From Flavobacteriales bacterium UBA4110 (GTDB lineage: Bacteria > Bacteroidota > Bacteroidia > Flavobacteriales > Weeksellaceae), in contig DFXK01000011.1 of NCBI GenBank assembly GCA_002383165.1, positions 138,791 to 202,790 on the forward strand: DNA of 64,000 bases, written 5' to 3'. The position numbers were made by a program, and so were the translations under genes. Positions 8,144-16,692 of the stretch are shown one piece after another. The notes under the pieces were generated by a model. That model worked only from the letters and a program-made list of their open reading frames with translations, did no database searches and was not told the origin of the DNA. Each line of letters opens with the position of its first letter. The first letter of the stretch is position 1.

Positions 8144-9172
8144 ATGATTGAACTGCTGAACGTTTCCAAACGTTTTACAACTAAAAATAAAACCATCCAA
8201 GCCTTGTCCAATGTTTCTCTGACTGTAGAAAAAGGAGAAATTTTTGGCGTGATTGGAACTTCTGGTGCCGGAAAAAGTACATTGATCCGTTGCGTGAACC
8301 TTCTGGAAAAACCAAATGAGGGAAAAGTAATTGTCGACAATATAGAATTGACAAAATTATCTGAATCTCAACTGACTTTGGAAAGAAGAAAGATTGCCAT
8401 GATTTTCCAGCACTTTAATCTTTTGTCATCAAGAACTGTTTTTGACAATGTGGCTTTTCCGTTGGAATTAGAAGGGAAATCGAAATCGGTAATAAAGGAA
8501 AAAGTGGATTCGCTTTTGGAATTGGTTGGGCTGAAAGAAAAAGCAAAAGATTATCCTGCAAATCTTTCTGGCGGACAAAAACAGAGAGTTGCGATTGCCC
8601 GAGCTTTGGCGAATGACCCAAAAGTTTTGTTGTGTGACGAAGCGACCAGTGCACTAGACCCAGCAACCACGAAATCGATTTTACAACTTCTGAAATCTAT
8701 TAATCAAAAACTAAATCTTACGATTCTTCTCATTACGCACGAGATGGAAGTGATTAAAAGCATTTGTGATAAAGTTGCCGTGATTGATAATGGAGAATTA
8801 GTAGAACAAGGAAAAGTGGAACAGATTTTCATTCATCCGGAAAAGGAAATAACGAAAGGTTTCATCCAGGCTTCTCTGAATGTAGAATTGCCCTTGATTT
8901 ATCAGAATTCAATCGGCAAGATTGACAGCGAAAACAATAATCCTTTGGTTAAAATTTTGGTTGGAGGCAATGATGAACAGAGTTTTGTGATTCTTAATCT
9001 TTTTGAAAAATTTCAGGTTAAAGCTAAGATTATCAGTGCTCAATTGGAATATGTTGGTCACTTGAATTTTGGTGTTTTGATTTTGGAATTACAAGGAAAA
9101 AATATTAATGAAGCTTTGGCTTATTTGGAAAATGAATATACAAACACAGAAATTTTAGGTTATGTCGGATAG
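8144..9172 (+). CDS. metN: Methionine ABC transporter ATP-binding protein
   Basis: A 342-residue ATPase of the methionine/D-methionine importer. Walker A is GTSGAGKST (38-46), followed by the Q-loop region, the signature LSGGQKQRV at ~141 and Walker B VLLCDEATSALD. The C-terminal ~85 residues form an NIL (ACT-like) regulatory domain that in E. coli binds methionine for trans-inhibition. It is first in metN-metI-metQ, and its stop overlaps the metI start by 11 bp. Expression is probably controlled by the leader terminator directly upstream. The substrate could also be another sulfur amino acid. Confidence 0.93.
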   Translation: MIELLNVSKRFTTKNKTIQALSNVSLTVEKGEIFGVIGTSGAGKSTLIRCVNLLEKPNEGKVIVDNIELTKLSESQLTLERRKIAMIFQHFNLLSSRTVFDNVAFPLELEGKSKSVIKEKVDSLLELVGLKEKAKDYPANLSGGQKQRVAIARALANDPKVLLCDEATSALDPATTKSILQLLKSINQKLNLTILLITHEMEVIKSICDKVAVIDNGELVEQGKVEQIFIHPEKEITKGFIQASLNVELPLIYQNSIGKIDSENNNPLVKILVGGNDEQSFVILNLFEKFQVKAKIISAQLEYVGHLNFGVLILELQGKNINEALAYLENEYTNTEILGYVG

Positions 9173-9815
9173 TATCATCAATTTGTTATTTCAAGGGACG
9201 ATTGAGACAATTGTAATGACCTTGGTTTCAGGATTTTTCGGATTTGTTTTAGGATTACCGACGGGAATTTTTCTTTTCCTCACAAGAAAAGACCAATTAT
9301 TGGAAAATAAGATATCACACCAAATCGTATCAATTATAGTCAATATTTTCCGTTCGATTCCGTTTATCATTCTCATTGTCTGGATGATACCTTTCACAAG
9401 AACTATTGTTGGAACATCGATTGGCGTTTCTGCAGCATTGGTTCCGCTGAGTGTGGGTTCTGCTCCATTCATCGCGAGATTGGTAGAAAACAGCCTGTTG
9501 GAAATACCGTCAGGTTTGATAGAAGCAGCGAGAGCAATGGGCGCAAAACCGCTTCAAATCATCCGAAAAGTCCTTTTACCAGAAGCTTTGCCGTCATTAA
9601 TCAATAATGTGAGTATTACATTAATTACATTGGTTGGTTATTCTGCAATGGGCGGCGCAGTTGGTGCAGGTGGATTGGGACAAGTTGGTTATCAGTACGG
9701 TTATATAGGATATGATTTTGCGGTAATGAATTCAGTTTTGATATTATTAATTGTACTGGTATTCATTATCCAGATTACTGGAGACTTTCTCTCAAAAAAA
9801 TTCAATCATAGATAA
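9162..9815 (+). CDS. metI: Methionine ABC transporter permease
   Basis: A 217-residue inner-membrane permease with five predicted membrane helices. The cytoplasmic coupling (EAA) loop is EAARAMGAKPLQIIRKVLLPEALPSL, whose conserved EAA-G arrangement docks onto MetN. The length and short N-terminus (MSDSIINLLFQG) match the MetI family. The start lies inside the end of metN. A stem-loop after the stop (9828-9865) separates it from metQ. Confidence 0.93.
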   Translation: MSDSIINLLFQGTIETIVMTLVSGFFGFVLGLPTGIFLFLTRKDQLLENKISHQIVSIIVNIFRSIPFIILIVWMIPFTRTIVGTSIGVSAALVPLSVGSAPFIARLVENSLLEIPSGLIEAARAMGAKPLQIIRKVLLPEALPSLINNVSITLITLVGYSAMGGAVGAGGLGQVGYQYGYIGYDFAVMNSVLILLIVLVFIIQITGDFLSKKFNHR

Positions 9816-9827
9816 AATTCTTATGGT

Positions 9828-9865
9828 TGATCGTTTTTAGTTGTCTGTTAATAGACTAAAATCAA
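9828..9865 (+). other. Intercistronic stem-loop between metI and metQ
   Basis: TTGAT/TTTTTAGT pairs with ACTAAAATCAA around a loop of ~14 nt in the 100 bp gap. No T-run follows, so it is more likely an RNA-processing or stability element than a terminator. It would allow unequal levels of the membrane complex and the binding protein. Confidence 0.35.
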
Positions 9866-9917
9866 ACGTCTTAAAATTATAAAATATAACATTATATCAT
9901 TTAAAATACTTACAAGT

Positions 9918-10718
9918 ATGAAACACAAAATATTTGCTTTAGCACTGGCTATTATCACTTTATCAGCCTGCAACAAAAAAGAATCTAATCCGAATGTTCT
10001 AAGAGTCGGAATTGCAACCGGTCCAGAACAAAATCTTGCCGAAGCTGCGAAAAAAGTAGCAAAGGAAAAATATGGTTTGGATGTAGAATTGGTTAGTTTC
10101 AATGATTATGTTGTTCCGAATGAAGCTTTAAATCAAGGTGACGTGGACGTGAACGCTTTTCAACATTTGCCTTATTTGGAAGAACAATCCAAGCAACGCG
10201 GTTATAAATTGGCAGTTGTGGGAAAAACTTTTGTATTCCCGATTGTGGCTTATTCTAAAAAAATAAAATCAGTTTCCGAATTGCAACCCGGACAAACCAT
10301 TGTGATTCCGAATGACCCAACCAATGGTGGACGTTCTTTATTATTATTACAAAAACAAGGTATTCTGAAATTGAAAGACGGCGTTGGTTTGTTGCCAAAA
10401 GTAACTGATATCATCGCAAATCCAAAAAATCTGAAAATCTTAGAATTAGAAGCACCACAAATCCCAAGAGTTTTAGAAGATAAAGAAGTGGTTTTGGCCA
10501 TTATCAATAATAATTTTGCTGCTCAGGCTGGTCTTGACCCTGAAAAAGAAGGCTTGTTTTCTGAAGATAAAGATTCACCTTACGCCAATCTAATTGTTTC
10601 CAGAGAAGATAATAAGAATGAAGAAAAAGTGAAAAATTTTGTACAAGCATACCAATCTCCGGAAGTAGAAACTGCAGCGAAACAAACCTTCAAAGGAGGC
10701 GCTGTGAAAGCGTGGTAA
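9918..10718 (+). CDS. metQ: Methionine-binding lipoprotein
   Basis: A 266-residue substrate-binding lipoprotein. Signal peptide MKHKIFALALAIITLSAC gives lipidated C18. The NlpA/MetQ family pattern is clear: LRVGIATGPEQNLAEAAKKVAKEKYGLDVELVSF (given here only as the family region, ~30-62), then NQGDVDVNAFQHLPYL and PNDPTNGGRSLLLLQ. It captures the substrate in the periplasm and delivers it to MetNI. It is third in the operon, with a strong terminator just after the stop. Confidence 0.92.
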   Translation: MKHKIFALALAIITLSACNKKESNPNVLRVGIATGPEQNLAEAAKKVAKEKYGLDVELVSFNDYVVPNEALNQGDVDVNAFQHLPYLEEQSKQRGYKLAVVGKTFVFPIVAYSKKIKSVSELQPGQTIVIPNDPTNGGRSLLLLQKQGILKLKDGVGLLPKVTDIIANPKNLKILELEAPQIPRVLEDKEVVLAIINNNFAAQAGLDPEKEGLFSEDKDSPYANLIVSREDNKNEEKVKNFVQAYQSPEVETAAKQTFKGGAVKAW

Positions 10719-10743
10719 AACTTCTATTCTATATCTAATTTTT

Positions 10744-10775
10744 ATTGACAAATCTTTTGGTTTGTCAATTTTTTA
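10744..10775 (+). terminator. Terminator after metQ
   Basis: ATTGACAAA pairs with TTTGTCAAT around an 8-nt loop and is followed by T6. It ends the metNIQ transcript and faces the convergent DUF6973 gene. Confidence 0.85.
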
Positions 10776-11282
10776 TTCCAGATATATCAATTGATTTTCA
10801 TCAGCTTCCTCATCCACAGACTTTATAAGAACCGCATTTTCCGTCCTCTTCTGCAATTCCTCAATGAAAAAACTGCTTTCAAAAAACTGACGATGAACGC
10901 CAGGAATCAGACTCATAAAATAATCCATTCCGACTCTGTTATTATGCAAATCCATTTTAGTTTCCAAAGGTTTGTTGGGAAAAAGGTCTTCGTGCATATT
11001 CGTAAGTTTTTCACACCATTTGAATGATTTTTCTGGCGAAGATACTTTGCAGAAATACATCATAATCAAACAACACCAATATGAATGTCGGAAAGCATTT
11101 CCTTTGCCATTATTAGAGTTGGTTTCAGGATATAACTCTTTTGCTTTAGCAAAGGCTCTGAAGCTTGCGTAAGTGTATAAAATGGCGAACAAAGGATGCA
11201 TCAATCCAATAGAAAAAACTTTAAACAGTTTTCCAAAGGTTAATGATTTGAGCGTTCTGAAAAATATACCTATAAATCTCAT
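10773..11282 (-). CDS. DUF6973-like protein
   Basis: A 169-residue protein of unknown function starting MRFIGIFFRTLKS (an earlier in-frame TTG adds only one residue). It has a hydrophobic N-terminal region (~20-45) that may associate with the membrane. The conserved pattern GNAFRHSYWCCL, then HEDLFPN and KMDLHNNRVGMDY, fits the DUF6973 family, whose conserved His/Asp/Asn residues suggest a hydrolase-like site; this is not proven. It stands alone, with accD upstream on the same strand behind a terminator. Confidence 0.75.
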   Translation of the reverse strand: MRFIGIFFRTLKSLTFGKLFKVFSIGLMHPLFAILYTYASFRAFAKAKELYPETNSNNGKGNAFRHSYWCCLIMMYFCKVSSPEKSFKWCEKLTNMHEDLFPNKPLETKMDLHNNRVGMDYFMSLIPGVHRQFFESSFFIEELQKRTENAVLIKSVDEEADENQLIYLE

Positions 11283-11283
11283 C

Positions 11284-11313
11284 AATAAAAAACTCTCCCA
11301 AATTTGAGAGAGT
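11284..11313 (-). terminator. Terminator after accD
   Basis: On the minus strand ACTCTCTC pairs with GGGAGAGT, followed by T6. It ends the fba-accD transcript before the DUF6973 gene. Confidence 0.75.
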
Positions 11314-11334
11314 GAATTTTGTATTTAAGTTTAG

Positions 11335-12192
11335 TTAATGATACTCGTGTACCAATAATTTTACGATTCTTGAAATCGATTCTTTGATTTCTGTCCTTTT
11401 CACGATGAAATCAACAAAACCTTTTTCCTGCAAGAATTCTGAAGTCTGGAAACCTTCTGGCAAATCTTTACCAATTGTTTCACGGATAACTCTAGGTCCT
11501 GCAAATCCAATCAAAGCGCTTGGTTCTGCAATAATCACATCAGCAGTCATAGCAAAAGAAGCTGTGATTCCACCAAAAGTTGGATCTGTCAAATAAGCAA
11601 TATAAGGCAATCCCGCATCAGAAAGCTGAACCAACTTAGCTTGAACTTTCGCCAATTGCATTAATGAATAAGCCGCTTCCTGCATTCTCGCTCCACCCGA
11701 TTGGCAGATAATCATATAAGGTAACTTATGTTTGATACAATAATCGATGGCTCTTCTGATTTTTTCTCCCATTACTGAGCCTAAAGAACCTCCGATAAAA
11801 GCAAAATCCATACAAGAAACCACCATTTCTACACCGTTTACTTTTCCGGTTGCATTTCTGATAGAGTCTGTCAGTTTTGTTTTTGATTTTACTTCTTTCA
11901 GACGGTCTGTGTACGATTTGGTATCTTTAAATTTAAGAATATCAACACTTTCCACATCCGCATCCAATTCCTTGAATTTGTGGTCGTCAAAAAGCATATT
12001 GAAATATTCTCTACTTCCAATTCTTACGTGGAAACCATCTTCCGGAGATACAAAATTATTAGCTTTAAGTTCTTCGGCTTCTATAATTTTCCCAGTAGGC
12101 GTTTTGTGCCAAAGTCCTTTTGGAACATCTTTTTTGTCCTCTGTAGAAGTGGTAATGTTTTGGGTTTTTCTTTTAAACCAATCAAATGCCAT
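11335..12192 (-). CDS. accD: Acetyl-CoA carboxylase carboxyltransferase subunit beta
   Basis: A 285-residue beta subunit that moves the carboxyl group from biotin to acetyl-CoA, the first step of fatty acid synthesis. The crotonase-fold core is clear (MVVSCMDFAFIGGSLGSVMG, then SGGARMQEAAYSLMQ and GGITASFAM). The N-terminal region that is a Cys4 zinc ribbon in E. coli AccD is present in length, but all four cysteines are replaced (for example HKTPTGK and VSPEDGFH). No accA is in the window. It lies 77 bp downstream of fba with a stem-loop between them. Confidence 0.95.
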   Translation of the reverse strand: MAFDWFKRKTQNITTSTEDKKDVPKGLWHKTPTGKIIEAEELKANNFVSPEDGFHVRIGSREYFNMLFDDHKFKELDADVESVDILKFKDTKSYTDRLKEVKSKTKLTDSIRNATGKVNGVEMVVSCMDFAFIGGSLGSVMGEKIRRAIDYCIKHKLPYMIICQSGGARMQEAAYSLMQLAKVQAKLVQLSDAGLPYIAYLTDPTFGGITASFAMTADVIIAEPSALIGFAGPRVIRETIGKDLPEGFQTSEFLQEKGFVDFIVKRTEIKESISRIVKLLVHEYH

Positions 12193-12212
12193 AAATCTAT
12201 AATTGATGAATG

Positions 12213-12259
12213 ATAAATGATAAATGATGAAAGAAAATCAATCATCATTTATCATTTAT
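12213..12259. repeat. Perfect 18 bp inverted repeat between fba and accD
   Basis: ATAAATGATAAATGATGA at 12213-12230 is exactly complementary to 12242-12259, with an 11-nt loop. No T-run follows on the minus strand, so it is not a standard terminator. It could set the ratio or stability of the fba and accD messages, or be a palindromic repeat of the genome. Confidence 0.75.
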
Positions 12260-12269
12260 AAATTATTTA

Positions 12270-13337
12270 TTAAAGTGTATTGATATTGTTCAGGTCTTCG
12301 AAAGCCTGAGTCAATCTCTTGATAAACGTTTCCTCTCCTTTTCTTACCCAGACTCTCGGGTCGTAGAATTTCTTGTTTGGAGCATCTGCGCCAGTTGGAT
12401 TTCCGATTTGATGTCTCAGATATTCAATCTGTTCTGTCATATAATCTCTGATTCCTTCTGTGTAACCGAATTGCAAATCTGTATCGATGTTCATTTTTAC
12501 AACACCGTAACCAATTGCTTCACGGATTTCTTCTACTGTAGAACCAGAACCTCCGTGGAAAACGAAGTTGATTGGCTTCTCTGCAGTTCCGAATTTCTCC
12601 TGAACAAATTTCTGAGAATTGTCAAGAATTTTTGGAGTCAATTTTACGTTTCCTGGCTTGTAAACACCGTGTACGTTTCCGAAAGCTGCAGCAATTGTGA
12701 AATTGTCAGAAACATTTTTAAGGATTTCGTAAGCGTATGCTACTTCTTCTGGCTGCGTGTAAAGCTTTGAGCTGTCTACATCAGAGTTGTCAACACCATC
12801 TTCTTCACCTCCAGTTACACCTAATTCGATTTCAAGAGTCATTCCCATTTTGTTCATTCTCTCGAAGTATTTTGCAGAAACTTCTAGGTTTTCTTCAATT
12901 GGTTCTTCTGAGAAATCTAACATATGAGAAGAGTAAAGAGACTTTCCGTTTTGCTTATAAAATTCTTCACTTGCATCCAAAAGTCCATCAATCCAAGGTA
13001 ACAATTTTTTTGCACAATGGTCTGTGTGAAGGATAACAGTCGCGCCGTAAGCTTCTGCCAAAGTGTGGATATGTTTTGCACCAGCAACAGCTCCTAGAAC
13101 TGCAGCTTTTTGTCCGTCGTTACTCAATCCTTTTCCAGCGTTGAAGATAGAACCTCCGTTTGAGAACTGGATAATTACTGGAGCATTAAGTTTTGCAGCA
13201 GTTTCTAACGTCGCGTTGATATTACTAGAACCAATCACATTAGCTGCCGGAAGTGCAAATTGCTTCTCTTTGGCATAATCAAATATCTCTGTTACTAAAG
13301 AACCAGTGGCAACTCCTGCCGGAAATTTTCTGCTCAT
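12270..13337 (-). CDS. fbaA: Class II fructose-bisphosphate aldolase
   Basis: A 355-residue zinc-dependent aldolase of glycolysis and gluconeogenesis, of the E. coli FbaA (class IIA) length. Zinc and substrate residues are visible: HTDHCAKK (first His pair), the segment with LEIELGVTGGEEDG, NVHGVYKPG and FHGGSGS, then MNIDTDLQ. A possible promoter (TTG-N17-TAAGTTTA) lies ~60 bp upstream. It is followed by accD on the same strand, which couples a central carbon enzyme with fatty acid synthesis. Confidence 0.96.
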   Translation of the reverse strand: MSRKFPAGVATGSLVTEIFDYAKEKQFALPAANVIGSSNINATLETAAKLNAPVIIQFSNGGSIFNAGKGLSNDGQKAAVLGAVAGAKHIHTLAEAYGATVILHTDHCAKKLLPWIDGLLDASEEFYKQNGKSLYSSHMLDFSEEPIEENLEVSAKYFERMNKMGMTLEIELGVTGGEEDGVDNSDVDSSKLYTQPEEVAYAYEILKNVSDNFTIAAAFGNVHGVYKPGNVKLTPKILDNSQKFVQEKFGTAEKPINFVFHGGSGSTVEEIREAIGYGVVKMNIDTDLQFGYTEGIRDYMTEQIEYLRHQIGNPTGADAPNKKFYDPRVWVRKGEETFIKRLTQAFEDLNNINTL

Positions 13338-13442
13338 TTTTATTATATTTTTTAAGATTTTTTAGACTGTAAACTTACGAAATTATTAACAATTCAAATT
13401 TCATTTTTACAAATCCTATGTTGTAGATAATATTTTTTGTTT

Positions 13443-14315
13443 TTAATTCCGTTTATCATTTCCCCAAAGCAGTTTTTGACGAATCGTTTCGTAGAAACTG
13501 AAATTTTTTGGTTTAATTAGAAATAAGGAAAATTCAGCTTTCTCAATTATAACTTCACTGCCAACATCCATATGATAAAGTCTCGAATCCAAAGCCAAAG
13601 TATATTGTGGAACACGACTTTTTACGGTCAATTTTATCTTCGAATCGTCTTTTACGATGAGCGGACGAACATTCAAATTATGAGGTGCAATTGGTGAAAT
13701 TGCAAAATTGTCATTACTTGGAGAAATAATTGGTCCTCCACAACTTAAAGAATAAGCTGTTGAACCTGTTGGTGTGGAAACGATCAATCCATCGCCCCAG
13801 AAAACATTCAGAAATTCATCATTAATATAAGACTCCACCGTAATCATCGATGTTGTTTCTTTTCTGGAAAGGCTGACATCATTTAAGGCAAAAGGAAAAT
13901 CAATCTGAGAATTATCGTCCGTTGTAATTTTAATCACGGAACGTTCGCTGATATTATAATTTTTGTCAAGAATAATCGAATCTAACTCATCGAAGATTTG
14001 GTCTTTTCGGAAATTCGCCAAAAATCCTAGTCGCCCTGTATTCACCCCAATAATCGGAATCTCAAGGTCTTGAATAAATGTCAAAGCATTCAGAATCGTT
14101 CCATCACCTCCGAAACTGAAAACGATAGTCACATTTTTACTTTTAAGTTCTTCTTTACCAGAAAAAGTATCAAATTCTTTAGAAAAATTCAGATTCTCCG
14201 CCATTTCTGCATGAAGAACAACTGCTACTTCTCGCAGTGCCAATTCGGAAATGAATCGGTTGAGATACAAAAATGTATCGAGGTCTTTTTTTTGAGAATA
14301 GATAGCTGCCTTCAT
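13443..14315 (-). CDS. nadK: NAD kinase
   Basis: A 290-residue enzyme making NADP from NAD and ATP. The GGDG motif is at ~69-72, followed by TILNAL; the conserved NTGRLGFLA, NDVSLSR, TPTGSTAYSLSCGGP and LNVRPLIV blocks are all present. The ATG at 14315 is preferred over the TTG one codon earlier. The stop of the CBS-domain gene is a few bases upstream, so the two are co-transcribed. Confidence 0.95.
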   Translation of the reverse strand: MKAAIYSQKKDLDTFLYLNRFISELALREVAVVLHAEMAENLNFSKEFDTFSGKEELKSKNVTIVFSFGGDGTILNALTFIQDLEIPIIGVNTGRLGFLANFRKDQIFDELDSIILDKNYNISERSVIKITTDDNSQIDFPFALNDVSLSRKETTSMITVESYINDEFLNVFWGDGLIVSTPTGSTAYSLSCGGPIISPSNDNFAISPIAPHNLNVRPLIVKDDSKIKLTVKSRVPQYTLALDSRLYHMDVGSEVIIEKAEFSLFLIKPKNFSFYETIRQKLLWGNDKRN

Positions 14316-14318
14316 CAA

Positions 14319-14972
14319 TTATATTTCTAAAAATTTCTGGAAAAATCCAAAACGGTCTTTCAACAGTTCTTCTTTCTCGTCATCATAATGTTTATTGATA
14401 ACATTATAGCCATATCTTTCAAAGGTTTCATCTATTGAACTTAGATTTTCATTACTGATTTTGAGCGTAATTTCTATGGTGTCTTCTTTTATTGCACTGA
14501 TAAAAGTTCCATAGATTTTCCCATTATTACTTTCTACAATCTGAGAAATCTCTGTCATAGAATAATGCAATCCCGTTGTTTGAATCGTCAAAATCGCTCC
14601 ATTTTCCGAAAACAAAGGATATTTGGAAAACTCATTGAAAATATTGTCACAAGAGATGTAACCCAAATATTTTTCTTCTTTGGAAATCACAGCAACTACA
14701 TTCGCATTGAAAGTGTGGAAAAGCTTGATGCTGTCCAACAAGCTGCTGTCTTCCATAATCGCAAAACGCTCGTAATGGATGTTAAGCGAATCCAGATTGC
14801 CTTCCGGACTATCTTCCAAAAATGGTTGACTCAATCCACCGAGAAAAATGCCTTTGCTTACAATGAAAACGTGGGAATATCCAAATTCCTTAGCAACCTC
14901 AGAAGCCTCTTCTATAGAATCTCTGACGCCGAAAGCGGGATAGTCTTTGGAAATGTAATCTTTGATAAACAT
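14319..14972 (-). CDS. CBS domain-containing protein
   Basis: A 217-residue cytoplasmic protein. Two CBS motifs cover about residues 1-125 (the second includes LFHTFNANVVAVISKEEKYLGYIS). The C-terminal ~80 residues resemble an ACT-like regulatory fold (AILTIQTTGLHYSMTEISQIVESNNG). CBS pairs usually bind adenine nucleotides. Its tight linkage to nadK, within 4 bp, suggests a role in nucleotide or NAD(P) sensing, but this is only contextual. Confidence 0.85.
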   Translation of the reverse strand: MFIKDYISKDYPAFGVRDSIEEASEVAKEFGYSHVFIVSKGIFLGGLSQPFLEDSPEGNLDSLNIHYERFAIMEDSSLLDSIKLFHTFNANVVAVISKEEKYLGYISCDNIFNEFSKYPLFSENGAILTIQTTGLHYSMTEISQIVESNNGKIYGTFISAIKEDTIEITLKISNENLSSIDETFERYGYNVINKHYDDEKEELLKDRFGFFQKFLEI

Positions 14973-15042
14973 TATGCTAATTTACAAAAATTACTTAGCC
15001 ACAAAAGATTTTAAAAATTTTTATGTTTTTTTACAACAACTA

Positions 15043-15074
15043 TTGCTTTATATATCAATAAAAATATATCTTTG
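15043..15074 (+). promoter_or_regulatory. Orphan promoter on the + strand
   Basis: TTG at 15043-15045, a spacer of 21 and TATCTTTG at 15067-15074 match the Bacteroidota consensus. No + strand gene lies downstream before the terminator at 15111-15144. Confidence 0.6.
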
Positions 15075-15079
15075 TCGCC

Positions 15080-15145
15080 TTTCATTTTTACTTTTTATTA
15101 GATTTATTTCAAACTGCAGCACTTTTTGTGTTTGCAGTTTTTTTA
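15080..15145 (+). ncRNA. Candidate small RNA (~65 nt)
   Basis: A consensus promoter is followed ~30 nt after the predicted start by a perfect terminator stem, AAACTGCA (15111-15118) with TGCAGTTT (15133-15140), plus T7. The transcript would lie in the gap between two minus-strand genes and its 3' end would reach the 3' end of the methyltransferase gene. The 5' part is pyrimidine-rich and unstructured. No ORF of note is inside. It could also be the relic of a leader whose gene has been lost. Confidence 0.45.
15111..15144 (+). terminator. Terminator of the candidate small RNA
   Basis: An 8 bp perfect stem (extendable by CAC/GTG) with T7 on the + strand. On the minus strand the stem is followed by GAAATAAAT, not a T-run, so the orientation is clearly +. 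Confidence 0.75.
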
Positions 15146-15682
15146 TTTTTTAATCCCAAGGTTCTTCGCAAATTCCCATATTACAACGCCACCACAGACA
15201 CTTACGTTTAGAGAATGTTTTGTTCCGAGTTGTGGGATTTCTAGAAAAGTATCAATATTCGGTAAAGCTTCATCACTAATTCCATCAACTTCATTTCCGA
15301 GAATCAAAGCGTATTTTTTTTCTGAATTAATTTCAAAATCTGTTATCAGCTGGCTTGATGAAGTTTGTTCAATCCCGATAATTTCGAAGTTTTCTTTTTT
15401 AAGATTATCGATAGCAACATTGATATCCTGCTCATAGATCCAATCCACACTTTCGGTTGCACCAAGCGCCGCTTTATGAATCTCACGATGAGGCGGCTGA
15501 GGCGTGATGCCGCAAAGCACCACTTTTTCTATCAAAAAAGCATCGCCAGTTCTGAAAATAGCACCAACATTGTGCATACTTCTCACGCTATCCAAAATCA
15601 CAACCAAAGGAATCTTTGCTGTTTTTTTGAAGGTTTCTACATCTATTCTTCCTAGCTCTTCTAGTTTCAGTTTCTTTGTCAA
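15143..15682 (-). CDS. TrmH/SpoU family RNA 2'-O-methyltransferase
   Basis: A 179-residue SPOUT-class methyltransferase. Motif 1 is DSVRSMHNVGAIFRTGDAF, motif 2 is ALILGNEVDGIS and motif 3 is IPQLGTKHSLNVSVCGGV, together the knot that binds S-adenosylmethionine. There is no N-terminal L30e-like domain, so it is the short form; tRNA or rRNA target unknown. The start is a TTG two bases after the bestrophin stop; no in-frame ATG precedes motif 1, so translation is probably coupled to the upstream gene. Confidence 0.88.
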   Translation of the reverse strand: MTKKLKLEELGRIDVETFKKTAKIPLVVILDSVRSMHNVGAIFRTGDAFLIEKVVLCGITPQPPHREIHKAALGATESVDWIYEQDINVAIDNLKKENFEIIGIEQTSSSQLITDFEINSEKKYALILGNEVDGISDEALPNIDTFLEIPQLGTKHSLNVSVCGGVVIWEFAKNLGIKK

Positions 15683-15684
15683 AA

Positions 15685-16566
15685 TCAGGCTTTATTTAAA
15701 ATTAAATCGATATTTCTCTCTATATTTTGAGCGATAGATTCCATTGGGATATCATTTTCATCAGTATTGAACGGGTCTTCTATTTCTTCCGCAATCAGCT
15801 CCAGACTCATCAGAACATAATAAACGAACATCGTGATCGGAATCATAAAAAAACCGAGATTCACAACATTCGCAATAGGTAAAGCCAAAACATAGAAAAC
15901 GATAAACTTCTTGATAAATGATGAATAAGAGTACGGAATTGGCGTATTTTTAATTCTTTCACAACCTCCGCAAACATCAAGAAAACCTGACAGCTGTGTA
16001 TCCAAAACCAACATTTCTGTTTCAGAAATCTTGCCTTCTTTTTTCAACTGGAACAATTTTTTGGTCATTATAAAAACCAATTCTGCAGGTCCGTGATGTT
16101 TCAGTTCTTTTTTAAGGTCTGTAAAATCCTCATCCAAAAGCAACCTCGTCGATTCTTTGGAAAGATGCGTTGCCAGCAAATGAGGAAAAAGCTTAAGATA
16201 ACGCGCAATCTGAGTCTTGGTGTTAACATCTCTATCATCCAAGATACTACTTATTTTAACCATAAAATTCCGGCTGTCATTGACCAGTTTTCCCCACAGC
16301 TTTCGCCCTTCCCACCAACGGTCATAAGCAGTATTAGTCCTAAAAACCAAAAGCAAAGACAAAACAAATCCCAGCAAAGAATGAATCATTCCAATATTAA
16401 TCACCGAAGACTTGGACGTCAAATGCAAATATTCTACTTCCAAATAATAGATGCCGTAGGAATAAGCTCCCACGAGAAGCATCGTTGGAAAAAGGATACT
16501 CAACGTGTCACTTTTATGAAGACTGATGAGTATTTTGAGGAAATTTTTTGTGTTGTAAGCGCGCAT
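15685..16566 (-). CDS. Bestrophin-like ion channel
   Basis: A 293-residue membrane protein of the bestrophin/UPF0187 family. The signature FRTNTAYDRWWEGRKLWGKLVNDSRN is present after two N-terminal helices, and the acidic motif EDPFNTDENDIPME occurs near the C-terminus (Ca-clasp-like region of the family). Bacterial bestrophins form pentameric channels (cation-selective in Klebsiella). The ATG at 16566 is preferred over the TTG 21 bases upstream. Selectivity is not readable from sequence. Confidence 0.9.
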   Translation of the reverse strand: MRAYNTKNFLKILISLHKSDTLSILFPTMLLVGAYSYGIYYLEVEYLHLTSKSSVINIGMIHSLLGFVLSLLLVFRTNTAYDRWWEGRKLWGKLVNDSRNFMVKISSILDDRDVNTKTQIARYLKLFPHLLATHLSKESTRLLLDEDFTDLKKELKHHGPAELVFIMTKKLFQLKKEGKISETEMLVLDTQLSGFLDVCGGCERIKNTPIPYSYSSFIKKFIVFYVLALPIANVVNLGFFMIPITMFVYYVLMSLELIAEEIEDPFNTDENDIPMESIAQNIERNIDLILNKA

Positions 16567-16692
16567 ACAAAAAACTTTAGATGACAAAGATAATTGATAT
16601 CAGATAAAATCTTGTGATAACTTTATAATTCCCTCAAGTTTTAAATTGTTTCTGAAAATTATTTTTAAATTTAAGCTTTTAAAAAACAATCG

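Noticed and set aside
15126..15437. 103-codon + strand ORF after the small RNA terminator
   Set aside because: It is antisense to the TrmH-family gene and begins inside the terminator; the methyltransferase motifs on the other strand explain the region.
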